Shown here: one piece after another, positions 8,864 through 18,426 of the stretch
How positions within the stretch are numbered: position 1 is the stretch's first letter
Layout of the letters: the number at the start of each line of letters is the position of its first letter
NCBI RefSeq assembly: GCF_010667615.1
Contig: NZ_VYSG01000001.1
Span: forward strand, 248,001 to 312,000
Length of the DNA stretch: 64,000 nt
Direction: 5' to 3'
From: Bifidobacterium choloepi
GTDB lineage: Bacteria > Actinomycetota > Actinomycetes > Actinomycetales > Bifidobacteriaceae
Notes under the pieces: model-generated
The model's database searches: none
Seen by the model: only the letters and a program-made list of their open reading frames with translations
Told to the model about the DNA's origin: nothing
Translations under genes and position numbers: made by a program

Positions 8864-10390
8864 TCAGCCAACCGATCCTTCCATCTGCAGTTCGACGAGG
8901 CGGTTCAATTCGAGCGCGTATTCCATCGGCAGCTCGCGGCTGATCGGCTCGACGAAGCCGCGCACGATCATGCCCATCGCCTCCTTTTCCTCGAGGCCGC
9001 GGCTCATCAGGTAGAACAGCTGGTCTTCGGAGACCTTCGAGACGGTGGCCTCGTGGGCCATCGAGACGTCGTCCTCGCGCACGTCGACGTGGGGATAGGT
9101 GTCCGAACGCGAGAAGTCGTCGACGAGTAGCGCGTCGCAGACGACGTTCGAGCTGGAGCCCTCGGCGCCGTCGACGATCTTGACGAGGCCGCGGTAGGCG
9201 GAGCGGCCACCACCTCGCGAGATCGACTTGGCGACGATCGTCGACGAGGTGTGCGGGGCGAGATGGATCATCTTCGCGCCGGTGTCCTGGTACTGGCCTT
9301 TGCCTGCAAAGCCAAGAGACATCGTGGACGCCTTGGCATACGGTTCGGCGAGGATGCAGGCCGGATACTTCATCGTGGCCTTCGAGCCGATGTTGCCATC
9401 GACCCATTCCATCGTGCCGCCCTCGCGCACGTAGGCGCGCTGCGTGACGAGGTTGTAGACGTTGTTCGACCAGTTCTGGACCGTCGTGTAGCGCACGCGG
9501 GCGTTCTTCTCGACGATGATCTCGACGATGGCGGCGTGCAGCGAGTCGGTGCTGTAGATCGGCGCGGTGCATCCCTCGACGTAGTGGACGTAGGAGCCCT
9601 CGTCGGCGATGATCAGCGTGCGTTCGAACTGGCCCATGTTCGGCGTGTTGATGCGGAAGTAGGCCTGCAGCGGAATGTCGACGTGGACGCCCTTCGGCAC
9701 GTAGACGAAGCTGCCACCCGACCAGGCGGCCGTGTTGAGCGCGCCGAACTTGTTGTCCTCCGGCGGCACGATCGTGCCGAAGTACTTCCTGACGAGGTCG
9801 GGGTACTCGCGCACGGCGGTGTCGGTGTCGACGAAGATGACGCCCTGCTTCTTCAGGTCCTCCTGGATGGAGTTGTAGATGACCTCGGACTCGTACTGGG
9901 CGGCCACGCCGGAGACGAGACGGCTCTTCTCGGCCTCGGGGATGCCGAGGCGGTCGTACGTGGTGCGGATGTCGTCGGGCAGGTCCTCCCAGGTGGCGGC
10001 CTGCTTGCCGACCGGCTTGACGTAGTACTTGAAGTCGTCGGCGTGGAAGCCGGTCAGGTCCACGCCCCAGTTCGGCATCGGCTTGTCGAGGAAGGCCCGG
10101 TAACCGCGCAGGCGCATCTCGAGCATCCATTCGGGCTCGTGCTTGTCGGCGGAGATGTCTCGGACGACCTGCTCGTCGATGCCCTTCTTCGCCGCCTCGC
10201 CGGCCGCGTCGGAATCGTGCCAGCCGTAGGTGTAGTCGCCGAACTGGCCAATGATCTCGTCGTCCTGGCGGAGCTTGTCCTCGTTGACCTGGCCACGGGC
10301 CGCGACGTACTGGTTCATCTCGACGTCGGCGGCCGCGGGAGCCTCGACGCCGCCTCCGGCGTCGGGTCCGTTGGTGTGGAGTTCTGTCAC
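8864..10390 (-). CDS. sufB: Fe-S assembly scaffold SufB
   Basis: First gene of the suf operon, 508 residues. SufB forms the SufBC2D complex on which clusters are built. Family segments include [21 protein letters not shown] (residues about 245-265), [13 protein letters not shown] and the C-terminal [20 protein letters not shown]. The conserved Cys is in EGCTAP near residue 272. An N-terminal stretch of about 35 Gly/Ala-rich residues precedes the family's own start. The start codon is GTG at 10388-10390, with GGGAGG eight bases upstream. The 213-bp gap to the divergent XRE regulator contains two palindromes that could control the operon. Confidence 0.96.
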   Translation of the reverse strand: MTELHTNGPDAGGGVEAPAAADVEMNQYVAARGQVNEDKLRQDDEIIGQFGDYTYGWHDSDAAGEAAKKGIDEQVVRDISADKHEPEWMLEMRLRGYRAFLDKPMPNWGVDLTGFHADDFKYYVKPVGKQAATWEDLPDDIRTTYDRLGIPEAEKSRLVSGVAAQYESEVIYNSIQEDLKKQGVIFVDTDTAVREYPDLVRKYFGTIVPPEDNKFGALNTAAWSGGSFVYVPKGVHVDIPLQAYFRINTPNMGQFERTLIIADEGSYVHYVEGCTAPIYSTDSLHAAIVEIIVEKNARVRYTTVQNWSNNVYNLVTQRAYVREGGTMEWVDGNIGSKATMKYPACILAEPYAKASTMSLGFAGKGQYQDTGAKMIHLAPHTSSTIVAKSISRGGGRSAYRGLVKIVDGAEGSSSNVVCDALLVDDFSRSDTYPHVDVREDDVSMAHEATVSKVSEDQLFYLMSRGLEEKEAMGMIVRGFVEPISRELPMEYALELNRLVELQMEGSVG

Positions 10391-10409
10391 TGTGTGCGCC
10401 TCCCATAAT

Positions 10410-10419
10410 GAAACGTTTC
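10410..10419. promoter_or_regulatory. Palindrome in sufB 5' region
   Basis: GAAACGTTTC is a perfect 10-bp palindrome about 20 bp upstream of the sufB GTG start, just before its ribosome-binding site. It could be a binding site for a LacI-like or other dimeric regulator. No -35/-10 pair of good quality could be recognised around it, so its role is open. Confidence 0.35.
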
Positions 10420-10562
10420 CTCACGCAAACCTAACAGATCGGATTCCCTTTTACCACCACCCGTTCGCACAAACCGAACCTTCCTGCTCCATTCTGTCAA
10501 TCAATCGGATTGCGTCTATGCCCGGTCCCGGCGTGGTTTCGTCATCGAATCATGGCAAATTG

Positions 10563-10576
10563 CGGACTATAGTCCG
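10563..10576. promoter_or_regulatory. 14-bp palindromic operator candidate
   Basis: CGGACTATAGTCCG is a perfect 14-bp palindrome in the sufB/XRE intergenic region, 27 bp before the listed XRE start and 172 bp before sufB. Its size, symmetry and place suit a dimeric XRE repressor that controls itself and possibly the suf operon. The central CTATAG could overlap the -10 element of the regulator gene. This is inference from position and symmetry only. Confidence 0.5.
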
Positions 10577-10603
10577 TGGAGTTTTCGTCGGCGCTCGTTT
10601 TCG

Positions 10604-11017
10604 ATGGAATCCATGCATGATGTCCAGATGGCCGGGGAGGACGGCGCGCAGCGCGTCGGCAGTCTCCTCGAGGAGGCGACGATCGCCATGATGGCGACCG
10701 AACCGTGCCAGCTGGACCCCGAAACACGAGACAGCCGCGACGAGCTGGAACGCCAGCTCATCGGCAACGCGATCGCCGCCCGGCGCCACGCGATGCACAT
10801 CAGCCAGGAGGAACTGGCCAACCGCGCCGCCATCGACCGTTCGTTCATGGGACGGGTGGAGCAGGGGCGCCAGTCGATGACGTTGCCGAAGTTCGTCGAC
10901 GTCTGCCGCGTGCTCGGCGTCACGCCGTCGCAGTTGCTGGCCGAGGCGTTCGCGTCGTTCCAGTCGAGGCTGAACCGCCATGCGACGTCGCGTCGCCGCG
11001 GCCACCGTGCCGGCTGA
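10604..11017 (+). CDS. XRE-family transcriptional regulator
   Basis: Small DNA-binding protein of 137 residues. One helix-turn-helix domain of the Cro/CI type spans about residues 52-110: IAARRHAMHISQEELANRAA, then DRSFMGRVEQGRQSMTLPKF and VLGVTPSQLL. No sensor domain or Cys cluster is visible; the C terminus is a short basic tail. It is transcribed away from sufB, with a perfect palindrome in the shared 213-bp region, so a role in controlling suf is a reasonable inference but not proven. The start is uncertain because none of the in-frame ATGs at 10604, 10613 or 10628 has a strong ribosome-binding site. Confidence 0.8.
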   Translation: MESMHDVQMAGEDGAQRVGSLLEEATIAMMATEPCQLDPETRDSRDELERQLIGNAIAARRHAMHISQEELANRAAIDRSFMGRVEQGRQSMTLPKFVDVCRVLGVTPSQLLAEAFASFQSRLNRHATSRRRGHRAG

Positions 11018-11053
11018 CGGCGCGGCATCTCGCTGACTATGCCAATACGACGA

Positions 11054-11091
11054 GAGGGGGCGACCGGAATTTCCGTTCCGGTCGCCCCCTC
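11054..11091. terminator. Bidirectional hairpin between XRE gene and L,D-transpeptidase
   Basis: A perfect 16-bp stem, GAGGGGGCGACCGGAA paired with its complement around a 6-nt loop, sits between two converging genes (stops at 11017 and 11117). There is no T run on either side, so it is a terminator-like hairpin by position. Confidence 0.65.
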
Positions 11092-11116
11092 GACTGTCAT
11101 GCGCGACGCCGCGACG

Positions 11117-12724
11117 TCACTGCTGGACGTGCAATGTCACGCCCATGATCGCGAAGTCGTAGACCTCCTCGGCGACGTCCCAGCCGATGCCCATGCAGCC
11201 GTGCGACGTGTTCTTCGTGTAGGCGGCGATCTGTGCGTCACTCCACGGCTCCGACGTCGCGATGCGGTGGATGGCGCAGCCGGACTTCGAGAAGTAGTTG
11301 ACGTAGCCGACGTTCGGCGCGTCCCAGCTTTCGGTCTCGCCGGTCGACGTCGTCAGCGTGCCGGTCATGTTCTGGCTGTCGTACTTGAGCCAGATCTTGA
11401 AGTCGCCGGTCGGCGTGCAGAAGTCGCCGGTGCATTCGCCGGTCTTGAAGTCATTGCCCATGCCGCACAGGAAGTGGACGACCTTGATGGCCTTGCCGTT
11501 CTCGTACAACGTCAGCGTGTGGTCGGACAGGTCGGCGACCATGTGGCGCACCGTCTTGTTGACCTTCATCGCCGTGAACGTGCCGTCGACGCTGACCTTC
11601 GTCGTGCCGTCGACGATCGCCTTGGCGGCGTCGACGCCGACGTTGTCGTCCGCGCCGTCGTCGATCGTGACGCCGTCGTGGCCCTTCGTCGTGACCTGCA
11701 GCACGTCGCCGTCGTTGTTGACGATCTCGTCCTGCTCGCTGGCCGTCGCCGACAGGTTGGCCTTGATGTTCTTGTCGTACCAGTCCTGCAGCTTCGCCGA
11801 GTCGATGACGAGGTTGTCGACGACGTAGTCGCCGTCGGAGGCGGTCTCCTGCGTGGCGGACGGGTCGATCGTCGTCGCGTCGAGCAGCGCCTCGGCCGTG
11901 AACGTGCCGATCGAGTTGCCGTCGACGTCGATCTCGACCGGGTTGTCGACGAGGCCGTCGAGCTTCGTCTTCGCGGCGTTGGCGATGTCGTCGGTGACGG
12001 CCGGCTCGATTGTCGTCTCGGTGCCGGTGACGGTCGACGCCTGCTTCGTGCCGAACGACTCGACGACGGCGACGGCCTCGTTGGCGACCGGTGTCGGGTC
12101 GATGCCGGTGCCAGTGACGGCGTCGACGACCTCGATGTTGCCGTCGTCGTCGAGCTGCAGCGACGCGTTGACGGCGGCCGTGGCGCCGGAGACGCCGAAG
12201 TCATTGTTGAGCTTGGTCGCGTCGATGCCGGACAGGTCGATCGTCGGCGTGACGTCGACGGTGGTCCACGGGCTGTACCATTCCCACCACGCGAGGTCGC
12301 GCTTGGCCTGCTCGGCCTGGTCGGCGATCGAGTCCGCGTCGACGGTGATGCCGAGGTCGGAAAGCGTCACGTCGACGGTCTTGCCGTCGTAGCTGACCGG
12401 CACCTTCGTGTCGGCGACGGTTTCGTTGATCTCGTCGGCGATCTGCTGCGTGCTCTTGCCGGTCATCGACGTGCCCCACAGCGAGACGCCGGGCAGCGTG
12501 TGCGACTGGAAGAACCAGGCGGTGCAGCCGGCCGCGGCCGCGAGGACGACGATGGCGCCGCCGACGATCCACGGCCAGACATGGCGCTTCTTCGCCGCCG
12601 GAGCGCTGGCGCCGGCGCCGGCCAGCTCGTTGGCGGCGTCGAAATCGTCGAGGGTCACGCGGCCGTCGTCACCGGACGAATCGTCCTTCCACTGGCCGTC
12701 GTTGTCGAACGATCCATCAGTCAT
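11117..12724 (-). CDS. Membrane-anchored L,D-transpeptidase
   Basis: YkuD-type L,D-transpeptidase, 535 residues, expected to form 3-3 cross-links or attach proteins in peptidoglycan outside the membrane. Order: acidic cytoplasmic tail (1-50), one transmembrane helix WPWIVGGAIVVLAAAAGC (about 54-72), two long extracellular repeats of the PG-binding YoaR type (about 80-385), then the catalytic domain from HMVADLSDHTLTLYENGKA. The active site is CAIHRIATSEPWSDAQ followed by SHGCMGIGW, where Gly occupies the place usually taken by Asn or Arg after the Cys. The start ATG follows GAGG. The gene is monocistronic and read from a recognisable promoter at 12884-12912. Confidence 0.9.
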   Translation of the reverse strand: MTDGSFDNDGQWKDDSSGDDGRVTLDDFDAANELAGAGASAPAAKKRHVWPWIVGGAIVVLAAAAGCTAWFFQSHTLPGVSLWGTSMTGKSTQQIADEINETVADTKVPVSYDGKTVDVTLSDLGITVDADSIADQAEQAKRDLAWWEWYSPWTTVDVTPTIDLSGIDATKLNNDFGVSGATAAVNASLQLDDDGNIEVVDAVTGTGIDPTPVANEAVAVVESFGTKQASTVTGTETTIEPAVTDDIANAAKTKLDGLVDNPVEIDVDGNSIGTFTAEALLDATTIDPSATQETASDGDYVVDNLVIDSAKLQDWYDKNIKANLSATASEQDEIVNNDGDVLQVTTKGHDGVTIDDGADDNVGVDAAKAIVDGTTKVSVDGTFTAMKVNKTVRHMVADLSDHTLTLYENGKAIKVVHFLCGMGNDFKTGECTGDFCTPTGDFKIWLKYDSQNMTGTLTTSTGETESWDAPNVGYVNYFSKSGCAIHRIATSEPWSDAQIAAYTKNTSHGCMGIGWDVAEEVYDFAIMGVTLHVQQ

Positions 12725-12883
12725 ATCGATCCTCGTGTCTCTATGCAATTCGCGAAGCTGTTCGTCATGAAGCTGTCCGTCATGAGGCTGCTCGCCCGGA
12801 AGCGGCGCTGTCCGCGCCGTCGGCCCCTCCGGCTGACAATCACCGGGGCGGTGTCCAATTGCTCTCTGTCGTAAAACCCTTCA

Positions 12884-12912
12884 ATTATGCACCGCTCCCT
12901 CGCCCAAACCAA
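12884..12912 (-). promoter_or_regulatory. Promoter of the L,D-transpeptidase gene
   Basis: On the minus strand, -35 TTGGTT (12907-12912) and -10 CATAAT (12884-12889) are separated by exactly 17 bp. The predicted start is near 12877, giving a leader of about 150 nt. It lies just after the stop of the helicase gene, separating the two units. Confidence 0.6.
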
Positions 12913-12940
12913 TGCCTGCAACCCGGACTTAACAGGATTT

Positions 12941-15900
12941 TCATAGAAAGAATTGAGAATCCGTTTCGCTCCCCGGCCGCGTCGGGGGCATGCCGACGGC
13001 GTCGTCGACAGGCGAAACACGGAACGAGGAGAGCCGTTTTCCCCGGGCAAGCACCGGTCCGAGCATTGCCTTGGCTTCCTCCAGATAGGCACAGCGCAGC
13101 TTGTTTCCGTCATATATGGTCTGGAGAATGCCGTTGCGATAGCCAAGCGGTGTGCACAGCCAATGCTTGACACCGTCCCGGTAAGCCTTCCGGATATAGC
13201 CATTATCCTCGAGAATCTTGTTCGCGGCCTCGGCATCAAGGAAAGGCGGGAAATCCGAATCACGGGCAAGTTCCTTCAGCCGAGCTGACAGCGAGCAGCC
13301 TCCGCTCTCCAAGGATTCTTTCCATGAGAGGACGGGAATTCCAAACACTGTGCGCTGGGCTCCATTGCGGGAAACGACGAGAGGACCGTCAATAGAGATT
13401 TCCTTAACGCACTCCCGTTCGTCAACGTTCGTCTGCTCTTTGGCATGCCTGAAGAACATCGACATCACGCGGCGAGTATCCTGCAGTCGCCGCGGCGCAC
13501 AAAACATAACGAACGCGTCCTTCGCACGGGACACGGCGACGTTCATCAGGTTGGGGTGCTGCTCTACGAACCAGGCCTGATCGCTTTCCTGTCCATAGAC
13601 CGACGAATACAGCACGATCGGGCATTCTGCACCTTGCATCTTGTGGGCCGTGCCAATCCTGAGGTTTCCCAGTTGTCCGCGGCGGAGGAAACATCGTTGT
13701 CGCACGGTGTCAAGAAGCATGCGCTCCTGCGCTTCGAACGGCGTCACGATGGCCAGACAGTCTGCCAGGGCCTTGACGTCGTCTGATTCGTATCGACGAA
13801 GAATGTCCTCGCCATGAGCGTTAATCCAGTCGACGATCGCTTCGGCTTCCGCCTTGTTCTTGCGACTTGTCCCCACTCGCTCCGACCGCGAGCCGGGAAC
13901 AAGCACGTATGACAGCGGCTTGGCGACCGGCACGCCATTGCTGTCTTGTTCTTTGTCTGTTTTCCTGCATGACACCAGATTGCTGTCATATGACAGCTCG
14001 TTGCAGTACTCGATTATTTCCGGCATGCAGCGGTAATGCTCAGCCAGGAAGAGTCCCGGAGCGGTATCCCCTTCGGAGTTCTTGACATCCGTCATCGTTT
14101 TCCATCGTGTCCTGCTGCCTGCCAGACGCAGGATGCTCGATGGCCGCGACGCGGTGAGCCCGATATCCTCCATATGCTGCCACAGTGTTTCATCCACGCC
14201 GCTGGATGACGAATACTCGTTGTCGAGATCGGGCTCGCATGACCAGACCGGGTCAAGCTGCTTGACGTCGCCAGCCACGACGGCCTTCTTTGCGAGCGCG
14301 AATGCGCCAAGCGCTTTTGTAGTGTCGACCTGTCCAGCCTCGTCGACAACGAGCATGTCGATTCGCTGAAAATCGGGATGCACGTTCTGTCGACGGCCGC
14401 CTGACGTTTCCGACGAGGCAGTGAAATTATCCGCCAGCTTTGCTGTGGTCATGACCATGACGGGTGTCAGGTTCGCGAGTTGGCCCCAGTACCGATCATT
14501 GACTGTCGGGAGGTTCTTGTCGTGATCGACGGTGCCGAGAATGGCATCGGCCTTGCAATCTTCGAACCATCGGGCTTCGAAAATATGCACGGCCAGCCAG
14601 AATTCGCAAAAACGCACCGTGGTGTCCAATGCCTCGTCAAGACGCCGCATGCGCTCGCCGATCGGTAGTGGACTATCTTCATGTTGCCAGCCATCTTTGC
14701 TCTTCGAATCCTCCCAGTGCTCGAGCACATCGAGCTGTTCAGCATCGAGAATGCCGAGCTCGCGAATGTTACGGATTACCGTTTCGCATGATGCCTTCCG
14801 TTGCCGCCACCATCGGATGCACCTGCCAATGAACGACGACGGGAATGGCGTCGACTCACGTTCAACCGCATCGATGAGTGCCATTCGCTGGGAATCGAGA
14901 CGCCTGAGCAAGTCGGTCAGTTGCAGGCGAAGCTGGCGTGCGCCTTCGTCCTTATCCTCGGGGAAAAGAAAAACTTGTCCGCTCAGGGTCAGGAGCTGTT
15001 CGGCTTTTTCGAGAAAAAGAGGAAGCGCGCTGTCGACGTAGTTCTTATTCGAATATTGAAGATATAATCCTTCGCCCTGCCTCCGTTCGCATGGTAGTTC
15101 CTTGCTGACGGACTGCGACCATTTGCCATTGGCCGGCAGGTAGACGCCGATCCCGGACAACACGCCTTCTCCCATGCCATTTGCAGTGGCCTGTGGAATC
15201 CAGCGGTGGTCGAGGAGTCCCGTGTTGTCCTTGGCGATAGTGGCGAAGGCGTCAATGAGGTTGGTGACGGCCTGGTTGTTCGTCGACGTGCCCACGATGA
15301 CGGGTGCATGGTCGGCGCCGCCGAGCGCTGCCGTGACGATTTCGTGGGCGATCATGTTCTGGATGGAGGCAGTCTTGCCGGTTCCGGGAGGGCCGCTCAC
15401 GGCAAGCACGTCTCCGGTGCGCAATTCGGTGTAGTGATGAATCGCCACGCGCTGGGAAAGACTCGGCGCGTACCGTGATGCGGCACAGCCACGGCATGCC
15501 CTCATCCGGTCGACGATGGCGTGGTCGAATGGCTGCTGATTGAAATCCTCCGCGGGAACCTGGGACATAATTCGTCTGTTGTCTTCCACCATGGTTTTAA
15601 GCAATGGAAGATTGCCGACATGCTCGCACTCGTCGTAGATATTCTTCATCTGACCGTAACTCTTGATGACGGGATTGCGGGCAATGAAGCACGGTTCCCA
15701 CGTGTTCTTGAACCGAACGGGCTGAGTGGCGGACATGCCATTGGCCGGGACATTGGCGTAATCGTTCGCAACATTCCCGTAGAGCCGATTGGCCGAATTG
15801 AGATAATCTCTCCACTGTTCATCCTTGGTTCGGTTCCTGTTCGGCCTGTACGGGTGGCGATGCTGGCGGAATGACGAAAAGGTACCGACACAATATGGTC

Positions 15901-16273
15901 TCGTTACTTGCCGCCCATGAAGATCGGCGAGGTATTTCCTTGGAATCCACGGCCCGTCGCTTCTCGTATCAATGGACAGCTGGCCGCGTCGATTAAGCCG
16001 GGCCGGAACCAGCATCAGGGCCTCGGGATCGAGTCTGTCGTCGGGATAAGTCAGAACGATCCATGCCAGGACTACATCGATGCCTTCGGCACTGTCATTG
16101 CGAGTAAAGAGTCGCCTTGCCTGTGCGGGATCAATGGCGCCGCCCCATACCGCGTTCTTCGGGACCGTGATGAACGAATCGTTTTCTCTGAACGTTTGCG
16201 ACACCAGCAAGTCATTGTCGATGCTGTCGGAACAGTATCGGAAAATCGTGCGACTGTCGACACTCCATCCCAT
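12941..16273 (-). CDS. Upf1-like superfamily 1 helicase
   Basis: Large AAA-type ATPase/helicase of 1110 residues, resembling the Upf1/Dna2 branch of superfamily 1. Motif I GPPGTGKTASIQNMIAHE is near residue 292, motif II LVVDEAGQVDTTKA near 643 and motif III-like VVAGDVKQLDPVW just after. EHYRCMPEIIEYCN, GTAHKMQGAECPIVLYSS (near 876) and NVAVSRAKDAFVMF (near 912) are motifs IV-VI, so the core looks active. The first 290 residues and the last 160 match nothing I recognise. The start ATG at 16271-16273 follows AGGAG; a TTG two codons upstream is weaker. Base composition is much lower in GC than in the flanking genes: the 60 bases from 15001 are 43 percent GC, against 70 percent for 17041-17100. 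It may have been acquired by transfer; function unknown, possibly genome defence or RNA/DNA quality control. Confidence 0.85.
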   Translation of the reverse strand: MGWSVDSRTIFRYCSDSIDNDLLVSQTFRENDSFITVPKNAVWGGAIDPAQARRLFTRNDSAEGIDVVLAWIVLTYPDDRLDPEALMLVPARLNRRGQLSIDTRSDGPWIPRKYLADLHGRQVTRPYCVGTFSSFRQHRHPYRPNRNRTKDEQWRDYLNSANRLYGNVANDYANVPANGMSATQPVRFKNTWEPCFIARNPVIKSYGQMKNIYDECEHVGNLPLLKTMVEDNRRIMSQVPAEDFNQQPFDHAIVDRMRACRGCAASRYAPSLSQRVAIHHYTELRTGDVLAVSGPPGTGKTASIQNMIAHEIVTAALGGADHAPVIVGTSTNNQAVTNLIDAFATIAKDNTGLLDHRWIPQATANGMGEGVLSGIGVYLPANGKWSQSVSKELPCERRQGEGLYLQYSNKNYVDSALPLFLEKAEQLLTLSGQVFLFPEDKDEGARQLRLQLTDLLRRLDSQRMALIDAVERESTPFPSSFIGRCIRWWRQRKASCETVIRNIRELGILDAEQLDVLEHWEDSKSKDGWQHEDSPLPIGERMRRLDEALDTTVRFCEFWLAVHIFEARWFEDCKADAILGTVDHDKNLPTVNDRYWGQLANLTPVMVMTTAKLADNFTASSETSGGRRQNVHPDFQRIDMLVVDEAGQVDTTKALGAFALAKKAVVAGDVKQLDPVWSCEPDLDNEYSSSSGVDETLWQHMEDIGLTASRPSSILRLAGSRTRWKTMTDVKNSEGDTAPGLFLAEHYRCMPEIIEYCNELSYDSNLVSCRKTDKEQDSNGVPVAKPLSYVLVPGSRSERVGTSRKNKAEAEAIVDWINAHGEDILRRYESDDVKALADCLAIVTPFEAQERMLLDTVRQRCFLRRGQLGNLRIGTAHKMQGAECPIVLYSSVYGQESDQAWFVEQHPNLMNVAVSRAKDAFVMFCAPRRLQDTRRVMSMFFRHAKEQTNVDERECVKEISIDGPLVVSRNGAQRTVFGIPVLSWKESLESGGCSLSARLKELARDSDFPPFLDAEAANKILEDNGYIRKAYRDGVKHWLCTPLGYRNGILQTIYDGNKLRCAYLEEAKAMLGPVLARGKRLSSFRVSPVDDAVGMPPTRPGSETDSQFFL

Positions 16274-16407
16274 GCGCAACTCCTGTCGGTCATGTCATGC
16301 CGACGCTCCGTGCCGGCTCGACGACAGACATGGTAGTGCGTAACCCGTCCGGTTTTCCCCAGCTGTTCGAATGGCAGCCGCTCCCCGCTGACCTGATGGC
16401 ACACAAG

Positions 16408-16439
16408 AGGGCCCGCATTCCTGACGGGATGCGGGCCCT
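16408..16439 (-). terminator. Terminator-like hairpin after pyrG
   Basis: AGGGCCCGCATTCC (16408-16421) pairs with 16426-16439 around a TGAC loop: 14 bp including one G-T pair. It lies 50 bp past the pyrG stop and ahead of the helicase, so it should insulate the helicase from pyrG transcription. No clear T run follows. Confidence 0.65.
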
Positions 16440-16489
16440 TGCGATTATCGACCGTTCGGGACGGTCACGATCTCACGCTGCTTGCCGGA

Positions 16490-18172
16490 TCAGTCCTCGA
16501 CGCGGGAGGACGTGCGGGCGGCCTGGTGGTCGAGGGAAGCCTTGACGAGGCCCTCGAACAGCGGGTGCGGCTTCGTCGGGCGGGACTTGAACTCCGGGTG
16601 GGCCTGCGTGGCGACATAGAACGGGTGCACCTCGCGCGGCAGCTCGACGAACTCGGTGAGCTCGCCGTCCGGGCTTTGGCCGGAAATGACGAGGCCGCCT
16701 TCGCGCAGCATGTCCTTGTACGCGACATTCACCTCGTAACGGTGACGGTGACGCTCGGTGACGTGCGTCGTGCCGTACAGCTCGGCGACGATCGAGCCTT
16801 CCTCGAGCTCGGCCGGGTAGGAGCCGAGGCGCATCGTGTGACCCATGTCGCCCTTGCCGGCGACGATGTCCTTCTGCTCCTCCATCGTGGCGATGACCGG
16901 GGCCGGGCAGTCCGGCTCGAATTCGGTGGAGCCGGCGTTCTCGATGCCGAGGACGTCGCGGGCGTATTCGATGACCATCGACTGCAGGCCGAGACACAGG
17001 CCCAGCGCCGGCAGCTTGTGCTCGCGGGCGAAGCGCAGCGCGCCGATCTTGCCCTCGATGCCGCGGATGCCGAAGCCGCCCGGGATGACGATGCCGTCGA
17101 CCTGGTCGAGCGCGGCGGCCGCGCCTTCCTCGGTCTCGCACAGGTCCGCGGCGACCCACTTGACGTTGACCTTCGCGAAGTTGCCGAAGCCGCCGGCCTT
17201 GATGGCCTCGGTGACGGACAGGTAGGCGTCCGGCAGGTCGATGTACTTGCCGACGATCGCGACGTTGACCTCGTGCTTCGGGTGGTGGACACGCTCCAGC
17301 AGGTCCTCCCACTCGTCCCAGTCGACGTCGTGGAACGGGAAGCCGAGCTCGCGCACGACGTAGGCGTCGAGACCCTCGTCGAACAGGATCTTCGGCACGT
17401 CGTAGATGCTCGGGGCGTCCACGCAGTTGACGACGCCTTCGGAGTCGACGTCGCACATCAGCGAGATCTTGTCCTTGATGGACTGGCCGAGCGGACGGTC
17501 GGAGCGCAGCACGAGCGCGTCCGGCGTGATGCCGAGCTGGCGCAGCATCATGACGGAGTGCTGGGTAGGCTTCGTCTTGAGCTCGTGGGCGGCGGCGATG
17601 TACGGCACGAGGGAGACGTGCACGAACATGCAGTTCTCCGGGCCGAGTTCGCGGCGGACTTCGCGGGCGGCCTCGAGGAACGGCTGCGACTCGATGTCGC
17701 CGACGGTGCCGCCGATCTCGGTGATGATGACATCGACGTCGTCGGCCGCCTGGGCGCGCATGCGCGACTTGATTTCGTTGGTGATGTGAGGAATGACCTG
17801 GACGCACTGGCCGAGGTATTCGCCGGCGCGTTCCTTGCGCAGGACTTCCTGGTAGATCTGGCCGGTGGTGACGTTGGCCTTCTGGCTCAGGAACACATCG
17901 AGGAAGCGCTCGTAGTGGCCGATGTCGAGATCGGTCTCCGCGCCGTCCTCGGTGACGTAGACTTCGCCGTGCTGGAACGGGTTCATCGTGCCGGGATCGA
18001 CGTTGATGTAGGGGTCGAGCTTCTGCTGGAGCACCCTGATGCCGCGGCTACGCAGCAGACGGCCGAGAGAGGACGCCGTCAGGCCTTTTCCGAGGGACGA
18101 CACCACGCCACCGGTCACGAAAATGTGCTTGGTAACGTGCTCTTGGGAATTGCCATGTGTTCTTCTAACCAT
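16490..18172 (-). CDS. pyrG: CTP synthase
   Basis: Makes CTP from UTP, glutamine and ATP, the last step of pyrimidine nucleotide synthesis; 560 residues, slightly longer than the usual 535-550. The synthetase domain starts [20 protein letters not shown] near residue 15, with its P-loop there. The class I glutaminase domain has the oxyanion/nucleophile elbow [18 protein letters not shown] (Cys near residue 397), and His and Glu are in the C-terminal part near [13 protein letters not shown] and [17 protein letters not shown]. The start ATG at 18170-18172 has a poor ribosome-binding site, but the [18 protein letters not shown] beginning looks normal for the family. Confidence 0.96.
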   Translation of the reverse strand: MVRRTHGNSQEHVTKHIFVTGGVVSSLGKGLTASSLGRLLRSRGIRVLQQKLDPYINVDPGTMNPFQHGEVYVTEDGAETDLDIGHYERFLDVFLSQKANVTTGQIYQEVLRKERAGEYLGQCVQVIPHITNEIKSRMRAQAADDVDVIITEIGGTVGDIESQPFLEAAREVRRELGPENCMFVHVSLVPYIAAAHELKTKPTQHSVMMLRQLGITPDALVLRSDRPLGQSIKDKISLMCDVDSEGVVNCVDAPSIYDVPKILFDEGLDAYVVRELGFPFHDVDWDEWEDLLERVHHPKHEVNVAIVGKYIDLPDAYLSVTEAIKAGGFGNFAKVNVKWVAADLCETEEGAAAALDQVDGIVIPGGFGIRGIEGKIGALRFAREHKLPALGLCLGLQSMVIEYARDVLGIENAGSTEFEPDCPAPVIATMEEQKDIVAGKGDMGHTMRLGSYPAELEEGSIVAELYGTTHVTERHRHRYEVNVAYKDMLREGGLVISGQSPDGELTEFVELPREVHPFYVATQAHPEFKSRPTKPHPLFEGLVKASLDHQAARTSSRVED

Positions 18173-18426
18173 GGAACTTCATCGTATCATCGCGTTCGGA
18201 CGCGGTGTGTCTGGAAACGGTGAGGGTTTCGGCAACGATTCCCCCGTGTTTTCCCAGCATTCTCCCAGCAATCTTCCGCCAATATGCGCCAATTGCACGT
18301 CGACGGTGACGCCCCGCGTGTCTCGACATCTCATTGGAATCCGTTCGCGGCCCGGCAACGCGGATCGAAGGCTAGGATAGACGTATCCGGACAACTTGCC
18401 TGTTGATCCCGTCAAGAAAGAGACCG

